Assembly: GCA_029551925.1 (NCBI GenBank)
Contig: JAKPEO010000056.1
Coordinates: 1-64,000, forward strand
Origin: a bacterium
GTDB lineage: Bacteria > JAGOBX01
Direction: 5' to 3'
DNA length: 64,000 nt
Under the pieces are notes generated by a model, which saw only the letters and a list, made by a program, of their open reading frames with translations, did no database searches and was not told where the DNA came from. The stretch's first letter is position 1. Each line of letters opens with the position of its first letter. Both the position numbers and the translations under genes were made by a program. This document shows positions 1-7,622 of this stretch, in pieces.

Positions 1-288
1 TTTGAGATAGTGGGCGAAGCGAAAAACGGTTTTGAAGCGGATAAAATGTATAACGAATTAAAGCCGGATGTTGTTACTATGGATATATCAATGCCGGAAT
101 GCAGCGGAATAGACGCATTAAAAATGATAAAAGCAAAAGATCCAAAAGCAAAAATTATAATCATTAGTGCATTAGGTCAAAAGGACCAAGTATTAGAGGC
201 AATTAAGTCAGGCGCGAAAGATTTTATATTAAAGCCGTTTGAAGAAAATAATGTAATCAATATAATAAAACGCGTAATAAGCAGTTAA
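1..288 (+). CDS. CheY-like single-domain response regulator (5' end missing)
   Basis: The frame is open from the first base, so the window starts inside the gene and only the C-terminal 95 or so residues are seen. They form the later part of a receiver domain: the phospho-acceptor Asp in VTMDISMP, the Ser of IIISALG at the switch Ser/Thr position, and the conserved Lys in FILKPF. The protein stops right after the last receiver helix, so no output domain follows. It is probably a chemotaxis-type or signalling response regulator acting through protein-protein contacts. The apparent GTG at position 10 is internal. The next gene (rpe) begins 17 bases after the stop, so the two may be cotranscribed. 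The partner kinase is not in view. Confidence 0.88.
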   Translation, partial: FEIVGEAKNGFEADKMYNELKPDVVTMDISMPECSGIDALKMIKAKDPKAKIIIISALGQKDQVLEAIKSGAKDFILKPFEENNVINIIKRVISS

Positions 289-304
289 ATAGGATTTGCA
301 AGCG

Positions 305-976
305 ATGTCTAGCAAGTTATTAGTAGAAATAGCGCCGTCAATTTTATCAGCGAATTTCGGAAAATTGAATGATGAAATAAATGAAATCAAAGATAAATTT
401 AAATATCTACATATTGATGTGATGGATGGACATTTTGTCCCTAATTTATCTATCGGCGTTCCGATTGTTAAATCATTAAGAAAAGAATATCCTGATTTAA
501 TGCTGGATACTCATCTTATGATTACTAATCCTGCTGAATTTATCGAGCCATTTATAAATGCCGGATCTGATATAATAACTTTTCATCGAGAAGTTACTAT
601 TAATCCTAATTTGTTAATTGAGCGGATAAAGAAATACGGCAAAAAAGCAGGTATTTCTATTAATCCAGATACTGATGTAAAACTTCTGGATTGTTCGTTT
701 GAATCTGCTGATTTGATATTGATAATGTCTGTTTATCCAGGGTTTGGTGGGCAGAAATTTATTTATTCAGCATTAAAAAAAATTGAATATTTAAAAGAAC
801 AAAAAATAAAAAATAATTATCAATATCTTATTCAAGTAGATGGCGGCGTTAATGTTGACACGGCGCCATTATTGATTAAAGCAGGCGCTGAAATTTTAGT
901 GGCAGGCAGTGCAGTATTTGAAGCACACGATAAACGCCAAGCAATTGACTCATTATTAAATACAAAAATTTTTTAA
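305..976 (+). CDS. rpe: Ribulose-phosphate 3-epimerase
   Basis: Interconverts ribulose 5-phosphate and xylulose 5-phosphate in the pentose phosphate pathway. The 223-residue product has the family signatures in order: IAPSILSANF near the N-terminus, HIDVMDGHFVPN with the first catalytic/metal Asp, DTHLM, the MSVYPGFGGQ phosphate-side loop, and VDGGVN with the second catalytic Asp, then GSAVF. The ATG at 305 is preferred over an in-frame TTG at 296 because AGGA at 291-294 lies 10 bases before the ATG but only 1 base before the TTG. Length is typical for the family. It feeds the same pathway as the transketolases at 16348 and 29239, though it is not linked to them. Confidence 0.95.
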   Translation: MSSKLLVEIAPSILSANFGKLNDEINEIKDKFKYLHIDVMDGHFVPNLSIGVPIVKSLRKEYPDLMLDTHLMITNPAEFIEPFINAGSDIITFHREVTINPNLLIERIKKYGKKAGISINPDTDVKLLDCSFESADLILIMSVYPGFGGQKFIYSALKKIEYLKEQKIKNNYQYLIQVDGGVNVDTAPLLIKAGAEILVAGSAVFEAHDKRQAIDSLLNTKIF

Positions 977-1016
977 ACTGAATATTTAATTTACTTACAA
1001 TAAGAGAGAAAAATCT

Positions 1017-2378
1017 ATGAACGAGTTGAATACTTCTATGTTGCCGCCTCATAATTTAGAAGCGGAACAATCATTATTAGGCGCAATTTTATTTAATCCT
1101 GAATGTATGCATATTGTTCGAGATTTATTGAAATCCGAAGTTTATTTTTATAATACTGCCAATAAGAAAATATATTCTGCATTTTTGAAATTATATGAAC
1201 AAAATGTGCCGATAGATGCGGTTACATTAATAAATCAATTGAATAAAGATAAAATATTAGAACAGGTCGGAGGACCTGTATATATCGCTGAATTAATAGA
1301 AAAGGTATCAAATTACAGCAATGCAGAATACTATGCCAAAATCATAAAAGAAAAATATATTTTGCGGACATTAATAAATAAAGCAAATGAAATATTAAAA
1401 GAAAGTTACGATGATAGTAAATCAGCTAATGATATTTTATTGACTGCTGAACGCAGTATTTTTGAATTAAGCGACGAGACAATAGAAGGCGGTTTCAAAC
1501 ATATAGGCGAGATAGTGGGCAATATTTTGAAAAATGTTGAAGCGCTGCATAAATCAAAAGAAGCAGTGCCCGGCGTGCCGTCAGGCTATACCAAACTTGA
1601 TGCTATTACTTCTGGTTTTCAAAAATCTGATTTAATAATTTTAGCGGCGCGTCCGTCAATGGGAAAGACAAGTCTGGCTTTAAATATAGCGTTTAATGCT
1701 GCGTATAAACATAAGGTGCCGACTGCTATTTTTAGTTTGGAAATGTCCGCTGAACAAATAGTATCGCGATTAATATCTACTACTGCGAAAGTGCCGCAAG
1801 ATAAATTGCGCACTGGTTTTTTAGATGAAGCGGATTGGGCGCGGATTATTACAGCTTCTGAATTATTGTCTGAAACGCCGATTTATATTGATAATACTTA
1901 TGGTATTGATCCAGTCTCTGTTTTAAGCAAATTACGAAGATTGAAAAAAGAAGCAAATATCGGTTTTGTGGTAATTGACTATTTGCAGTTGATGAAATTG
2001 AAAATAGGTAGAATAGAGAACAGACAGCAGGAAGTATCAGAAATATCGCGCGCGCTTAAGGGGATAGCGCGGGAATTGAATATTCCTGTTATGGTGCTTT
2101 CGCAATTGAGCAGACAATTGGAAAATCGACCAGATAAGCGCCCGCAATTATCAGATTTGCGCGAATCTGGCGCAATTGAACAAGATGCGGATTTAGTTAT
2201 GTTCGTTTATCGCGATGAAAAATATAATCCGGATTCTGAATTTAAAGGCGTAGCTGAAATAAATATCAGCAAACATCGAAATGGCCCGCTTGGAAAATTT
2301 TATCTTACATTTATTGATAAATTTATGAGTTTTGAAAATTATGCAGATGAACGATTTGATGAATTTGAGGATAATTAA
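1017..2378 (+). CDS. dnaB: Replicative DNA helicase DnaB
   Basis: Hexameric 5'-3' helicase of the replication fork. The 453-residue protein has the N-terminal primase-interacting domain (PPHNLEAEQSLLGAIL near residue 10) and the RecA-like C-terminal motor. Walker A is ARPSMGKTS at residues 211-219, the Walker B strand is VVIDYLQLM, and the SQLSR and DLRESGAIEQDAD motifs follow. Length is normal and there is no intein insertion. The start ATG follows a GAGAG ribosome-binding sequence. Its 3' end overlaps the beginning of the mlaE-like gene. Loading factors and primase are not in the window. Confidence 0.97.
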   Translation: MNELNTSMLPPHNLEAEQSLLGAILFNPECMHIVRDLLKSEVYFYNTANKKIYSAFLKLYEQNVPIDAVTLINQLNKDKILEQVGGPVYIAELIEKVSNYSNAEYYAKIIKEKYILRTLINKANEILKESYDDSKSANDILLTAERSIFELSDETIEGGFKHIGEIVGNILKNVEALHKSKEAVPGVPSGYTKLDAITSGFQKSDLIILAARPSMGKTSLALNIAFNAAYKHKVPTAIFSLEMSAEQIVSRLISTTAKVPQDKLRTGFLDEADWARIITASELLSETPIYIDNTYGIDPVSVLSKLRRLKKEANIGFVVIDYLQLMKLKIGRIENRQQEVSEISRALKGIARELNIPVMVLSQLSRQLENRPDKRPQLSDLRESGAIEQDADLVMFVYRDEKYNPDSEFKGVAEINISKHRNGPLGKFYLTFIDKFMSFENYADERFDEFEDN

Positions 2379-3126
2379 TACTTTTCTTTTGTTTTTAGGG
2401 AATATCGGCGAATTTGCGGTTTTATTTTTTAAAACATTGCGTTTGATTTTTGTTCGGCCATACAGATTTAATTTACTTGTCGAACAAATGATGATACTCG
2501 GTGTAAAATCAATACCAATAGTTTTGATTACCGGTTTTTTTTCTGGAATGGTAATGGCTTATCAGGTTACTATACAATTGAGGCAATTTGGCGCTGAAAT
2601 ATATGTCGGCGGAATTACCGCGCTCGCATTAGCGCGAGAATTAGCGCCTGTATTTACAGCGCTTATGGTCGCAGGAAGAGTGAGCGCCGGAATTACAGCG
2701 GAAATCGGCAGTATGCGAGTGACCGAACAAATAGACGCGCTTGAGACCTTGGCTGTTAATCCAATACATTATTTAATAGTGCCGCGGTTGATTGCTACTG
2801 TTATTATGCTGCCTCTGCTTACTATATTTGCTGATGCTATTGGTTATTTAGGTGCTTATCTTGTCAGCGTTGTAAAATTAGATATTGACAGCGCGCTTTT
2901 TATTGACAGAACGATTTATATAGTAAAAATTTCAGATGTGCTGTCTGGAATAGCAAAATCATATTTTTTTGCCGTGATTATTGCAATGATTGGCTGCTAT
3001 TGCGGTTTTACTACAAAAGGCGGCGCTACTGGTGTAGGAAAAAGCGCGCTAATATCAGTAGTAACAAGTTGCATATTAATTTTTATTATGGATTATTTTC
3101 TTACCGCGTTGTTTTATAGTTTTTAA
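2341..3126 (+). CDS. mlaE: MlaE/YrbE-family lipid transport permease
   Basis: Inner-membrane permease of an MCE/Mla-type ABC transporter that moves phospholipid between inner and outer membranes. About 261 residues with several hydrophobic segments. The family core is clear: a GFFSGMVMAYQ segment, then ALARELAPVFTALMVAGRVS and GSMRVTEQIDALETLAVNP. The start is uncertain: in-frame candidates are TTG 2332, ATG 2341, ATG 2347 and ATG 2359, all inside the end of dnaB and none with a strong Shine-Dalgarno sequence. No MlaF ATPase lies next to it. The likely MCE partner is far away at 25719. It ends 11 bases from the convergent histidine kinase gene. Confidence 0.9.
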   Translation: MQMNDLMNLRIINTFLLFLGNIGEFAVLFFKTLRLIFVRPYRFNLLVEQMMILGVKSIPIVLITGFFSGMVMAYQVTIQLRQFGAEIYVGGITALALARELAPVFTALMVAGRVSAGITAEIGSMRVTEQIDALETLAVNPIHYLIVPRLIATVIMLPLLTIFADAIGYLGAYLVSVVKLDIDSALFIDRTIYIVKISDVLSGIAKSYFFAVIIAMIGCYCGFTTKGGATGVGKSALISVVTSCILIFIMDYFLTALFYSF

Positions 3127-3137
3127 AAAAAAAATAA

Positions 3138-4616
3138 TTAATCTGCGCTTTTTAATTTAATTATAACTTCCGCGCCTTGATGGTCAGCGGCATTATTAAT
3201 TTCTATTTTAGCATTATAAAGATCTAATATAGATTTTACTATATACAAACCCAGACCATTGCCTTCGCCGTCAGGTTTTGTGGTAAAAAATGGCTTGAAT
3301 AAATTTGGTTTGTCTGATTCTTTTATTCCTATACCAAAATCAATAAATTCGATGATTATATAATTATTTTCTTTTTGGATTTTGATTATTATTTTATCGC
3401 CGCAGTTGGTAGAGGCATCTATTGCATTTAATAAAATATTTACGAAACAATGGAGAATACTCCACTTTGAGACATTCGCTAAAAAACTATCATTAGGATT
3501 ATATTCACAGTCAATACGAATATTTGAGTTTTTCAATTTATAATCAACAAGTTTTATTGATTCTTGTATTAATTCTATTATATCGATTTTTTTTATGTCT
3601 TCAATAATGGGTTTTTTTCTTGATAATATTAACATTTTTTCAATAAGATTTTTTATTCTATTGGTTATATCCAGCATTGTATTTATATCTTCTTTAAATT
3701 CTTTAGGCATTTTTTTATTTGTATTCATCATTTGTATTAAGCCGGACAATAGCGTTAACGGGTTATTGATTTCATGCGCTAAACTTGCTGCTAATCTTCC
3801 TATTGACGATAATTTATCGCTATGCACCAGCATTTCTTCGACTTTTTTGTATTCGGTAATATCAACAAATGTTTGGACAATTCCTAATATTTTATTTTCT
3901 TCTATTACCTGATATTCTTCTGTGTAAAAGAAAAGTTTTTCGCTTTTGATATTTGTTAGTAGATGCGTATAATTAATTTTTTCTTCTATGTTTTTATTTA
4001 ATAATTTCGGTTGAGGCAAACAAGTTATTTTTATTAAATCTGAAATATTGAGATTGTCAATATTTGTCGATTTTTCAAGAATGAAGTTTTCTTTTATGTA
4101 TTTATTGCAGAACAATAATTTTCCACTTATTGAATAAAACACAACACCAAAACTTGCATTTTCTAAAATTAATTCTATATTTCGTTTGAGTTCATTTAAT
4201 TTTTGAATTTCAATTTCTGTTTCGTGCGTTTTTTGATATTGATTAAGCGCTTTTTTTATACGCGCTATTAATATGTCAAAAGTAAAAGGTTTTGTTATAT
4301 AATCGTCAGCGCCGTAATTGAATGCTTCTTGCAAACTGTCATCTTCCGGCCGAGCAGTAAGCATTAAAACAGGAATATGATTGTAATCAGGATTTTGACG
4401 GATGATTTTTAATGTTTCTATCCCGTCCAATTCTTCCATCATAATGTCCAATAAAATCAGATTGATTTTATTAGCATTTTCTTTTAGTTTTTTTAACGCG
4501 TCTTTTGCAAAGGTGGATTCTATTACAGAAAAGCCCTCGATATTTAAACCGATTTTTACTAAATCTAATATTTCCTGTTCGTTATCTACTATTAATATTG
4601 TTGACTGATTGGACAT
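3138..4616 (-). CDS. Soluble hybrid histidine kinase (receiver-PAS-HisKA-HATPase)
   Basis: A 492-residue cytoplasmic signalling kinase with no predicted membrane segment. Domain order: receiver about 1-120 (phospho-acceptor Asp57 in LLDIMM, Lys109 before Pro); a PAS-like region about 145-255; HisKA with phospho-acceptor His281 in LAHEINNPLTLL; and a C-terminal HATPase with GIGI and GEGNGLGLYIV ATP-lid motifs. An N-terminal receiver suggests it is itself controlled by an upstream kinase or by the co-encoded regulator. It follows the receiver-XRE gene by 5 bases and is probably translated from the same mRNA. The stimulus is unknown; the PAS region could bind a ligand or redox cofactor, but no diagnostic residue was seen. 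Confidence 0.9.
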   Translation of the reverse strand: MSNQSTILIVDNEQEILDLVKIGLNIEGFSVIESTFAKDALKKLKENANKINLILLDIMMEELDGIETLKIIRQNPDYNHIPVLMLTARPEDDSLQEAFNYGADDYITKPFTFDILIARIKKALNQYQKTHETEIEIQKLNELKRNIELILENASFGVVFYSISGKLLFCNKYIKENFILEKSTNIDNLNISDLIKITCLPQPKLLNKNIEEKINYTHLLTNIKSEKLFFYTEEYQVIEENKILGIVQTFVDITEYKKVEEMLVHSDKLSSIGRLAASLAHEINNPLTLLSGLIQMMNTNKKMPKEFKEDINTMLDITNRIKNLIEKMLILSRKKPIIEDIKKIDIIELIQESIKLVDYKLKNSNIRIDCEYNPNDSFLANVSKWSILHCFVNILLNAIDASTNCGDKIIIKIQKENNYIIIEFIDFGIGIKESDKPNLFKPFFTTKPDGEGNGLGLYIVKSILDLYNAKIEINNAADHQGAEVIIKLKSAD

Positions 4617-4621
4617 TGTTT

Positions 4622-5221
4622 TTATATATCTCTTGTTATTTCTTCTAATTTAGTATTTAAGCCCTTACATATTTTGTATAAAGTTAAAAGCGACGGCATA
4701 ACCTTTCCGTTTTCTATTTGCGAACATAAACTTATTGATAAATCTATTTTATCAGATAAATCTTTTAGTGTCATTTTTTGAGATTTTCTTAATTTTTTTA
4801 ATCTGCCGCCTACTGTTTCTGCAATGTAGTCGTCTATATCTGTTAGTAAATTATTTTTACGCGCAATTTTATTTATTAAATCAATAATTCCTTGATTATC
4901 AAATGGTTTTTTTATATAATCTTCCGCACCTAATTTTAAAGTATTCACAGCGCTTTCTACTGATGGATAACCAGTAATTATTACGATAGCCGCTTTTGGA
5001 TTATAGCGTTTTAATTCTGTTATTCCTTCCTCTCCGCTTTTTCCTGGCATTATTAAATCTAAAAATATAATATGAAATTTTTCAGATTTGACTTTAATAA
5101 TAGCATCATCTATATTCATTGCAGAAGTTACTTCCCACCCCTGTTCTATTAATAATTTTTTAAAATATAATTGTACTGCCTGTTCGTCATCAACAACTAA
5201 TATTTTTAAATTTATTGCCAT
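4622..5221 (-). CDS. Response regulator with C-terminal XRE-type helix-turn-helix
   Basis: A 199-residue protein with a complete receiver domain (acidic pair in VVDDEQ, phospho-acceptor Asp55 in FLDLIMPG, Lys105 in IKKPF). After a short linker comes a Cro/C1-type HTH at about residues 141-199, with an LSDKIDLSISLCSQIENGK recognition region and the typical P-S-L-x-T-L-Y-K-I tail. Receivers are usually joined to OmpR, NarL or Fis-type HTHs, so this pairing is uncommon. It is the first gene of a two-gene minus-strand operon with the hybrid kinase. The start ATG is preceded by a strong AAAGGAGG site (complement of 5225-5234). It may autoregulate the divergent promoter region at 5222-5420, which is inference. 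Confidence 0.9.
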   Translation of the reverse strand: MAINLKILVVDDEQAVQLYFKKLLIEQGWEVTSAMNIDDAIIKVKSEKFHIIFLDLIMPGKSGEEGITELKRYNPKAAIVIITGYPSVESAVNTLKLGAEDYIKKPFDNQGIIDLINKIARKNNLLTDIDDYIAETVGGRLKKLRKSQKMTLKDLSDKIDLSISLCSQIENGKVMPSLLTLYKICKGLNTKLEEITRDI

Positions 5222-5265
5222 TTTTTCCTCCTTTGCCTCTTTAACTCTATATTTAAAATGATAAA

Positions 5266-5293
5266 ATTATATTTATATTATTAAAATTGTCAA
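5266..5293 (-). promoter_or_regulatory. Sigma-70-type promoter for the kinase/regulator operon
   Basis: On the minus strand a perfect TTGACA (complement of 5288-5293) is followed after 16 bases by a perfect TATAAT (complement of 5266-5271), upstream of the receiver-XRE gene. An AT-rich leader of about 35-40 bases then runs to the strong ribosome-binding site. Confidence 0.75.
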
Positions 5294-5338
5294 GTTTTTT
5301 ATTTGAAATTAATATTTTTTTTAAAAAAAATTTTTTGC

Positions 5339-5367
5339 TTGCTTTAATAATGAAAATATGTTATAAT
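5339..5367 (+). promoter_or_regulatory. Sigma-70-type promoter for the gene at 5421
   Basis: TTGCTT at 5339-5344 and a perfect TATAAT at 5362-5367 are separated by 17 bases. A start point near 5374 would give a leader of about 47 bases before the ATG at 5421. It points away from the minus-strand promoter at 5266-5293, so the 199-base gap is a true divergent control region. Confidence 0.65.
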
Positions 5368-5420
5368 AAAAACTTTGAACAGTTATAAAATAGTTTTTTT
5401 ATTTCAGGGGTTTAATAGTT

Positions 5421-6383
5421 ATGAAATTTAAAAAAATAATAATTTTTTTTATTGTGATTGTTAGTTTGTTTTTTAGCGCTTTTGTTTTAATTGCGGAAGA
5501 TTTAAAAATTACTAATGAAGAAGAACGCAGCGAATATTTTAGAAATGAAATAATATCGAACTTATCGCGCCAGCAGATTTTGACTTATCTATTACGTAAA
5601 GAAACAGCAGAAAAATTAGAGCCGGTTGAATTATCGCTTCGTTATGTTTTTAATTTATTACCGCCGTATGACAGAAAAATAGATATAACGCTTGCGGATA
5701 ATTGGACGCGGTTGACTAATGCTGAAAAAGACGAATATCGTTATAATTGGTTTATTAAAAATAAAAATATTGTTTCTACTAAAGAAATTCAAAAATATAT
5801 TATAATTGATGATATTGTAGTAAAAGCGCGCGAAGCATTTGAACAATACAAAAAGAGAAGCCAGCGCGAAATATTAGAGTTTGATGATTTATATTCTGAA
5901 CCTGAATTTTTTGCATATGTAGATAAAAGCGCTAAACAAATAGAAATACCACTACCAAAAATTGAAAAGAAGATAGAAAACGAACCGAAAAAACAGTTAA
6001 AATCCAAAGCAAGCGCTTCTAATAAAAAAACAGCGGCTGTAAAATCTGAAAAAAGTGCGGAAACTCAAATATCGAAAAAAACATCTCGGCAGTCCAAAGC
6101 GCATTCCAAATCTTCAGTTAAAACAAAATCTAAATCAGGCATAGAAGATTTAGCGGCAAAAGCAAGAGTTAGACAATTAGAACAAGAAATGAAAACTGAA
6201 ATAAGGGCGCTTGATAAATCTGCTGAAACTAAAAAAATGTTTGAGCCGTCCACTCCTCGCGAAAAAGATATTGACGCGCAGAAAATAGACGAACGAATGA
6301 AGAATCTTCAAAAAAATATTGACGCGTTGAAACAGCAGATACAGCGCAATATTCAAGAAGTAGATAGACTGAAAAATTATTAA
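5421..6383 (+). CDS. Exported or membrane-anchored Lys/Ser-rich coiled-coil protein, function unknown
   Basis: A 320-residue protein I do not recognise. It begins with a positively charged, strongly hydrophobic N-terminal segment (about residues 5-27) that looks like a signal peptide or anchor. The middle (about 30-175) is mixed and charged. Residues 185-240 are low-complexity and rich in Lys, Ser and Ala. The C-terminal 80 residues have a heptad-like pattern consistent with a coiled coil. It has its own promoter (5339-5367) and an AGGGG-like ribosome-binding site. The cNMP-binding gene starts 27 bases downstream, so the two may be coexpressed. A periplasmic structural role is possible but not supported by any known domain. 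Confidence 0.75.
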   Translation: MKFKKIIIFFIVIVSLFFSAFVLIAEDLKITNEEERSEYFRNEIISNLSRQQILTYLLRKETAEKLEPVELSLRYVFNLLPPYDRKIDITLADNWTRLTNAEKDEYRYNWFIKNKNIVSTKEIQKYIIIDDIVVKAREAFEQYKKRSQREILEFDDLYSEPEFFAYVDKSAKQIEIPLPKIEKKIENEPKKQLKSKASASNKKTAAVKSEKSAETQISKKTSRQSKAHSKSSVKTKSKSGIEDLAAKARVRQLEQEMKTEIRALDKSAETKKMFEPSTPREKDIDAQKIDERMKNLQKNIDALKQQIQRNIQEVDRLKNY

Positions 6384-6410
6384 GGAAAATATTTTTATTA
6401 GGAAAAAAAA

Positions 6411-7586
6411 ATGAATCTTAAAAAAAATGAAAAAGTTTTTAATTTTGATGATGTTGATCATAAGGTTTATATTTTGAACAAAGGGAAAATAAGATTATTT
6501 ATTCGTGCGGGCAATAAAGAATGTCCACTATATATTTTAGATGAACCTAATACAATATTTGGTATAGTGGAGAATGTTTTAGATGTAAAAAGATTGATAG
6601 CCGCACAGACAATAGATGATGATAATATTATTACTCCAATAGAAATTTGGGGGAGGAAATTATTTGATACTGTTACAGTTAATCCTAAATTAGGTTTGCA
6701 ATTGGCGATATTCCAAGCAGTTGCCTTACAAAAAACAAATGCGCAATTAACGAATTTATCTAAAACTTTGAATGAAATAAAAAATAAGACTAATGAATTA
6801 TGTATAAATTATTATGAAGCGTGCGAAGCAATTAACGAATTGAATAATAAATATAAATATCCTTGGTTGAAAGCAATTTACGAACAAGCACGTCAAAGTT
6901 TGATATATCAATACGGCAATTCAGCAAAAGCAGGTAAAGATGTCCTTGACGAAATGGCGGCAGAAGCGCAGCAGAAGATAGCTGCTTCTGTTGAAAAAGA
7001 AAATTTAGAGAATACCACTTCAAAAGTATATAAAGCTGGCGAAGTTTTATGTAATGAAGGCGAATTAGGTAAGGAAATGTACATATTATTAGACGGCGAA
7101 TTAAGTGTATATGTTAATAACAATAAAGTTGCAGAGATAACGAAAAAAGGCGAAGTAATAGGAGAAATAGCAGTGTTGTTGGGCATAAAAACAAAGACCT
7201 TTGAAAAACGCACAGCGACTGTAAAAGTCAAGAAAGACGCTAAAATAGTAAGCATTCCAGCTGCGAAGATTATAGAAGTTATCAGTAAAGATCCGAAGAT
7301 TATTGTTCATACATTAAAGACCTTATCAGAGCGCATACCTGAATCCTATAATAAATTAACAGAAATTTATGATAAGATGGATAAGGCGATAAATTTGATG
7401 AATCCGCGCGCCGCAACATCAGCTACTTGTCCGAAAGCATATCAGCAACTAATAGTTTTAATTGAGCAGAAATCTAATGATAGAGAAAAGGTAGATAGCA
7501 TCTTGAAAAATCTACAAAAATGGATTGATTTATCGAAAGAAAGTTATAGTAAATTTTCTGCTGTTTATGAAGGACTGGCAAATTAA
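6411..7586 (+). CDS. Protein with two cyclic-nucleotide-binding-like domains
   Basis: A 391-residue cytoplasmic protein. The second domain (about residues 200-310) is a good cNMP-binding beta roll: EVLCNEGELGKEMYILLDGE, then KKGEVIGEIAVLLG at the phosphate-binding cassette position. The usual Arg of the cassette (RxA) is not obvious, so binding of a cyclic nucleotide is uncertain. Residues 15-100 look like a degenerate copy (KVYILNKGKIRLFI, then a FGIVENVL cassette). The connecting region and C-terminus are helical, and no HTH is visible, so it is not a Crp/Fnr regulator. AGGAAAA precedes the ATG. It is likely a sensory or scaffolding protein. Confidence 0.82.
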   Translation: MNLKKNEKVFNFDDVDHKVYILNKGKIRLFIRAGNKECPLYILDEPNTIFGIVENVLDVKRLIAAQTIDDDNIITPIEIWGRKLFDTVTVNPKLGLQLAIFQAVALQKTNAQLTNLSKTLNEIKNKTNELCINYYEACEAINELNNKYKYPWLKAIYEQARQSLIYQYGNSAKAGKDVLDEMAAEAQQKIAASVEKENLENTTSKVYKAGEVLCNEGELGKEMYILLDGELSVYVNNNKVAEITKKGEVIGEIAVLLGIKTKTFEKRTATVKVKKDAKIVSIPAAKIIEVISKDPKIIVHTLKTLSERIPESYNKLTEIYDKMDKAINLMNPRAATSATCPKAYQQLIVLIEQKSNDREKVDSILKNLQKWIDLSKESYSKFSAVYEGLAN

Positions 7587-7622
7587 TTTTATACTCTAAA
7601 ATAAAAGGTAAAAATTATATCA

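Noticed and set aside
1017-2378. Possible intein in dnaB, a common insertion site.
   Set aside because: The Walker A region and total length are continuous and normal.
5339-5367. Alternative -35 TTGCTT at 5335-5340 for the promoter before 5421.
   Set aside because: It would give a 21-base spacer; the overlapping TTGCTT at 5339-5344 gives the usual 17.
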